DNA of 6,675 bases from Thermococcus sp. (lineage in GTDB: Archaea; Methanobacteriota_B; Thermococci; Thermococcales; Thermococcaceae): the NCBI GenBank assembly GCA_015522395.1, contig WAMH01000125.1, positions 1 through 6,675 of the forward strand. Direction: 5' to 3'. This document shows, piece after piece, positions 5,692 through 6,675 of the stretch (position 1 is the first letter of the stretch; each line of letters begins with the position of its first letter). The notes below the pieces were generated by a model that was not told the origin of the DNA, made no database searches, and was given only the letters and a program-made list of their open reading frames with translations. Made by a program: the position numbers and the translations under genes.

Positions 5692-6120
5692 ATGAGGCTG
5701 GTTCTCAAACCCCTCTTCGACGCCGAGCTTCCGGCGGGCTTTGAGGAGGTCGTCAGGGCGAAGCTACGCGGAAAAGAGGTCAAAACAGGGGAACAGGTTG
5801 CGGTTGAGCTCTTAGGCGAGCCCCTTCACTTCAAGGTTCTTCTCGCAGAGCCCTCCCCCCTGAAGGTAGACGCAGGCACGAGAATAGAGTTCTCCTCAGG
5901 GGACATTGACGTGGTAAATATCGAGTTCGACAGGCCTGTTGATGACGTGATACCCCTGAGGGAAGGTTTTGCGGTGGTTCTCGGTGATGAAATCGTGATC
6001 CTGTCCAAGGACGGGCAAAAGCTTTATAGCGAGGAGTTCAAGGGGCTTAAAGGAATTAGGGTAACCGAAGATTCTGTGGTGGTAATACATGGCTCGGGCA
6101 TCAAAATCATTAGACCTTAG
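5692..6120 (+). CDS. Uncharacterised beta-rich protein, possible CDC48-N-like N-terminal domain
   Basis: I do not recognise a named family. The protein has 142 residues, no signal peptide and no membrane segment. Residues about 22-68, with LRGKEVKTGEQVAVELLG then FKVLLAEPSPLKVDAGTRIE, have the rhythm of a CDC48 N-terminal double-psi beta-barrel (gkpV..GD.v.v...g..f.V....P..V.v...T.i). Residues about 84-141 look like one to two propeller-type blades (GFAVVLGDEIVILSKDGQKL; then IRVTEDSVVVIHGSGIKII), too few to close a propeller alone. Both are readings by eye, so the fold is tentative. No AAA ATPase follows. The start is clear: GGTGGTGGT immediately precedes the ATG. The last 32 bases overlap endonuclease III, indicating co-expression and a possible partner or accessory role. 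Confidence 0.82.
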   Translation: MRLVLKPLFDAELPAGFEEVVRAKLRGKEVKTGEQVAVELLGEPLHFKVLLAEPSPLKVDAGTRIEFSSGDIDVVNIEFDRPVDDVIPLREGFAVVLGDEIVILSKDGQKLYSEEFKGLKGIRVTEDSVVVIHGSGIKIIRP

Positions 6121-6675
6121 CGGCTTCACCTTCGATGAAAGCTGGGAGGAGAAGAGGAAGCGCGCCGAGAAAATAGTTGAGATCCTCATGAGAACCCACC
6201 CTAGGGAGAAGCTCCTCATAGGCGACCCCTACAGGACTTTGATTCACTGCATAATCTCCCAGAGAATGCGCGATGAGGTAACCTACCGCGTCTGGGAGGA
6301 GCTTTTTAACCGTTACAAGGACATCGAGACGATAGCCGCGACACCGGTGGAGGAGATGCAGGAGTTCCTCAGGAAGCAGGGAGTTGGCCTCTGGAAGACC
6401 AAGGGTGAGTGGATTGTCAAGGCTTCTCAGATAATCCTCAAGAAGTACAAGGGAAAGGTGCCCGACGACATACACGAGCTAATGAAGCTGCCAGGCATAG
6501 GGAGAAAGTGCGCCAACATCGTTCTAGCGTATGGCTTTGGAAAGCAGGCAATACCGGTTGATACTCACGTCAACAGGATAAGCAAGCGCCTCGGCCTGGC
6601 CCCGCCGAGGGTTCAGCCCGAGAAGGTGGAGGAGTACCTGACGGAGCTTATCCCCAAAGACAAATGGATCTACGT
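6089..6675 (+). CDS. nth: Endonuclease III (DNA glycosylase/AP lyase), truncated by window edge
   Basis: The visible 195 residues match the Nth family of base-excision repair enzymes, which remove oxidised pyrimidines from DNA and nick the resulting abasic site. The helix-hairpin-helix LPGIGRKCANIVLAYGFG (134-151) contains the catalytic lysine (Lys140), and the catalytic aspartate is Asp158 in IPVDTHVNRISKRLGL. IISQRMRDEVT (55-65) corresponds to the LSAQTTD region of bacterial Nth, with the damage-site Gln at 58. The C-terminal iron-sulfur cysteines expected in this family lie beyond the window. The ATG at 6089 has GTGGTGGT six bases upstream and overlaps the preceding gene by 32 bases in another frame; the next ATG would be at residue 34 and would remove the first helix (ESWEEKRKRAEKIVEILM). 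Confidence 0.93.
   Translation, partial: MARASKSLDLSGFTFDESWEEKRKRAEKIVEILMRTHPREKLLIGDPYRTLIHCIISQRMRDEVTYRVWEELFNRYKDIETIAATPVEEMQEFLRKQGVGLWKTKGEWIVKASQIILKKYKGKVPDDIHELMKLPGIGRKCANIVLAYGFGKQAIPVDTHVNRISKRLGLAPPRVQPEKVEEYLTELIPKDKWIY

Noticed and set aside
5940..5990. C/D-box sRNA-like motifs (TGATGA, CTGA, GTGATGA)
   Set aside because: The spacing between the first pair is about ten bases, too short for a guide, no proper closing D box follows, and the motifs lie within a coding sequence.

Overview
The window looks like chromosomal DNA of a hyperthermophilic euryarchaeon of the Thermococcales, most likely a GC-rich Thermococcus. The evidence is the protein content (an archaeal GPN-loop GTPase ending in YEHYCTCGDLT, a MinD-type ATPase, a PIN-ATPase-KH protein, an archaeal endonuclease III), heavy use of AGG/AGA and ATA codons, tightly packed genes, GGTGGT-type ribosome binding sites and A/T-rich TATA-like boxes 35-39 bases before most first genes. 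No rRNA, tRNA, CRISPR, insertion sequence or sign of recent transfer was seen.

Layout. Bases 1-577 (minus) hold the N-terminal glutaminase part of an asparagine synthetase that runs off the left edge. Bases 717-2200 (minus) hold a two-gene unit, minD followed by the GPN GTPase, joined by an ATGA overlap. A compact divergent promoter near 2223-2245 separates this unit from the 602-residue PIN-ATPase-KH protein (2280-4088, plus), related to the archaeal PINA proteins. Right after its stop lies a perfect 7-bp inverted repeat wrapped around a TATA box (4093-4112), which opens an operon of three very small proteins: a 35-residue soluble helix and two membrane hairpins with coiled-coil tails (4135-4671). 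A third unit (4718-5652) couples an unrecognised 122-residue protein to a Maf-type nucleotide pyrophosphatase through TGATG. A fourth (5692 to the right edge) couples an unrecognised 142-residue beta-rich protein to endonuclease III, which is cut by the window end.

How the genes fit together. Several products have plausible links to genome and nucleotide upkeep: PINA-type ATPase (Holliday-junction processing in Sulfolobus), Maf (removal of non-canonical or excess nucleotides) and Nth (base excision repair). These are four or more separate transcription units, so I infer proximity rather than a single pathway. The parts least explained by known families are the three-microprotein operon, the two uncharacterised proteins coupled to Maf and Nth, and the symmetric promoter architectures at 2223-2245 and 4093-4112.
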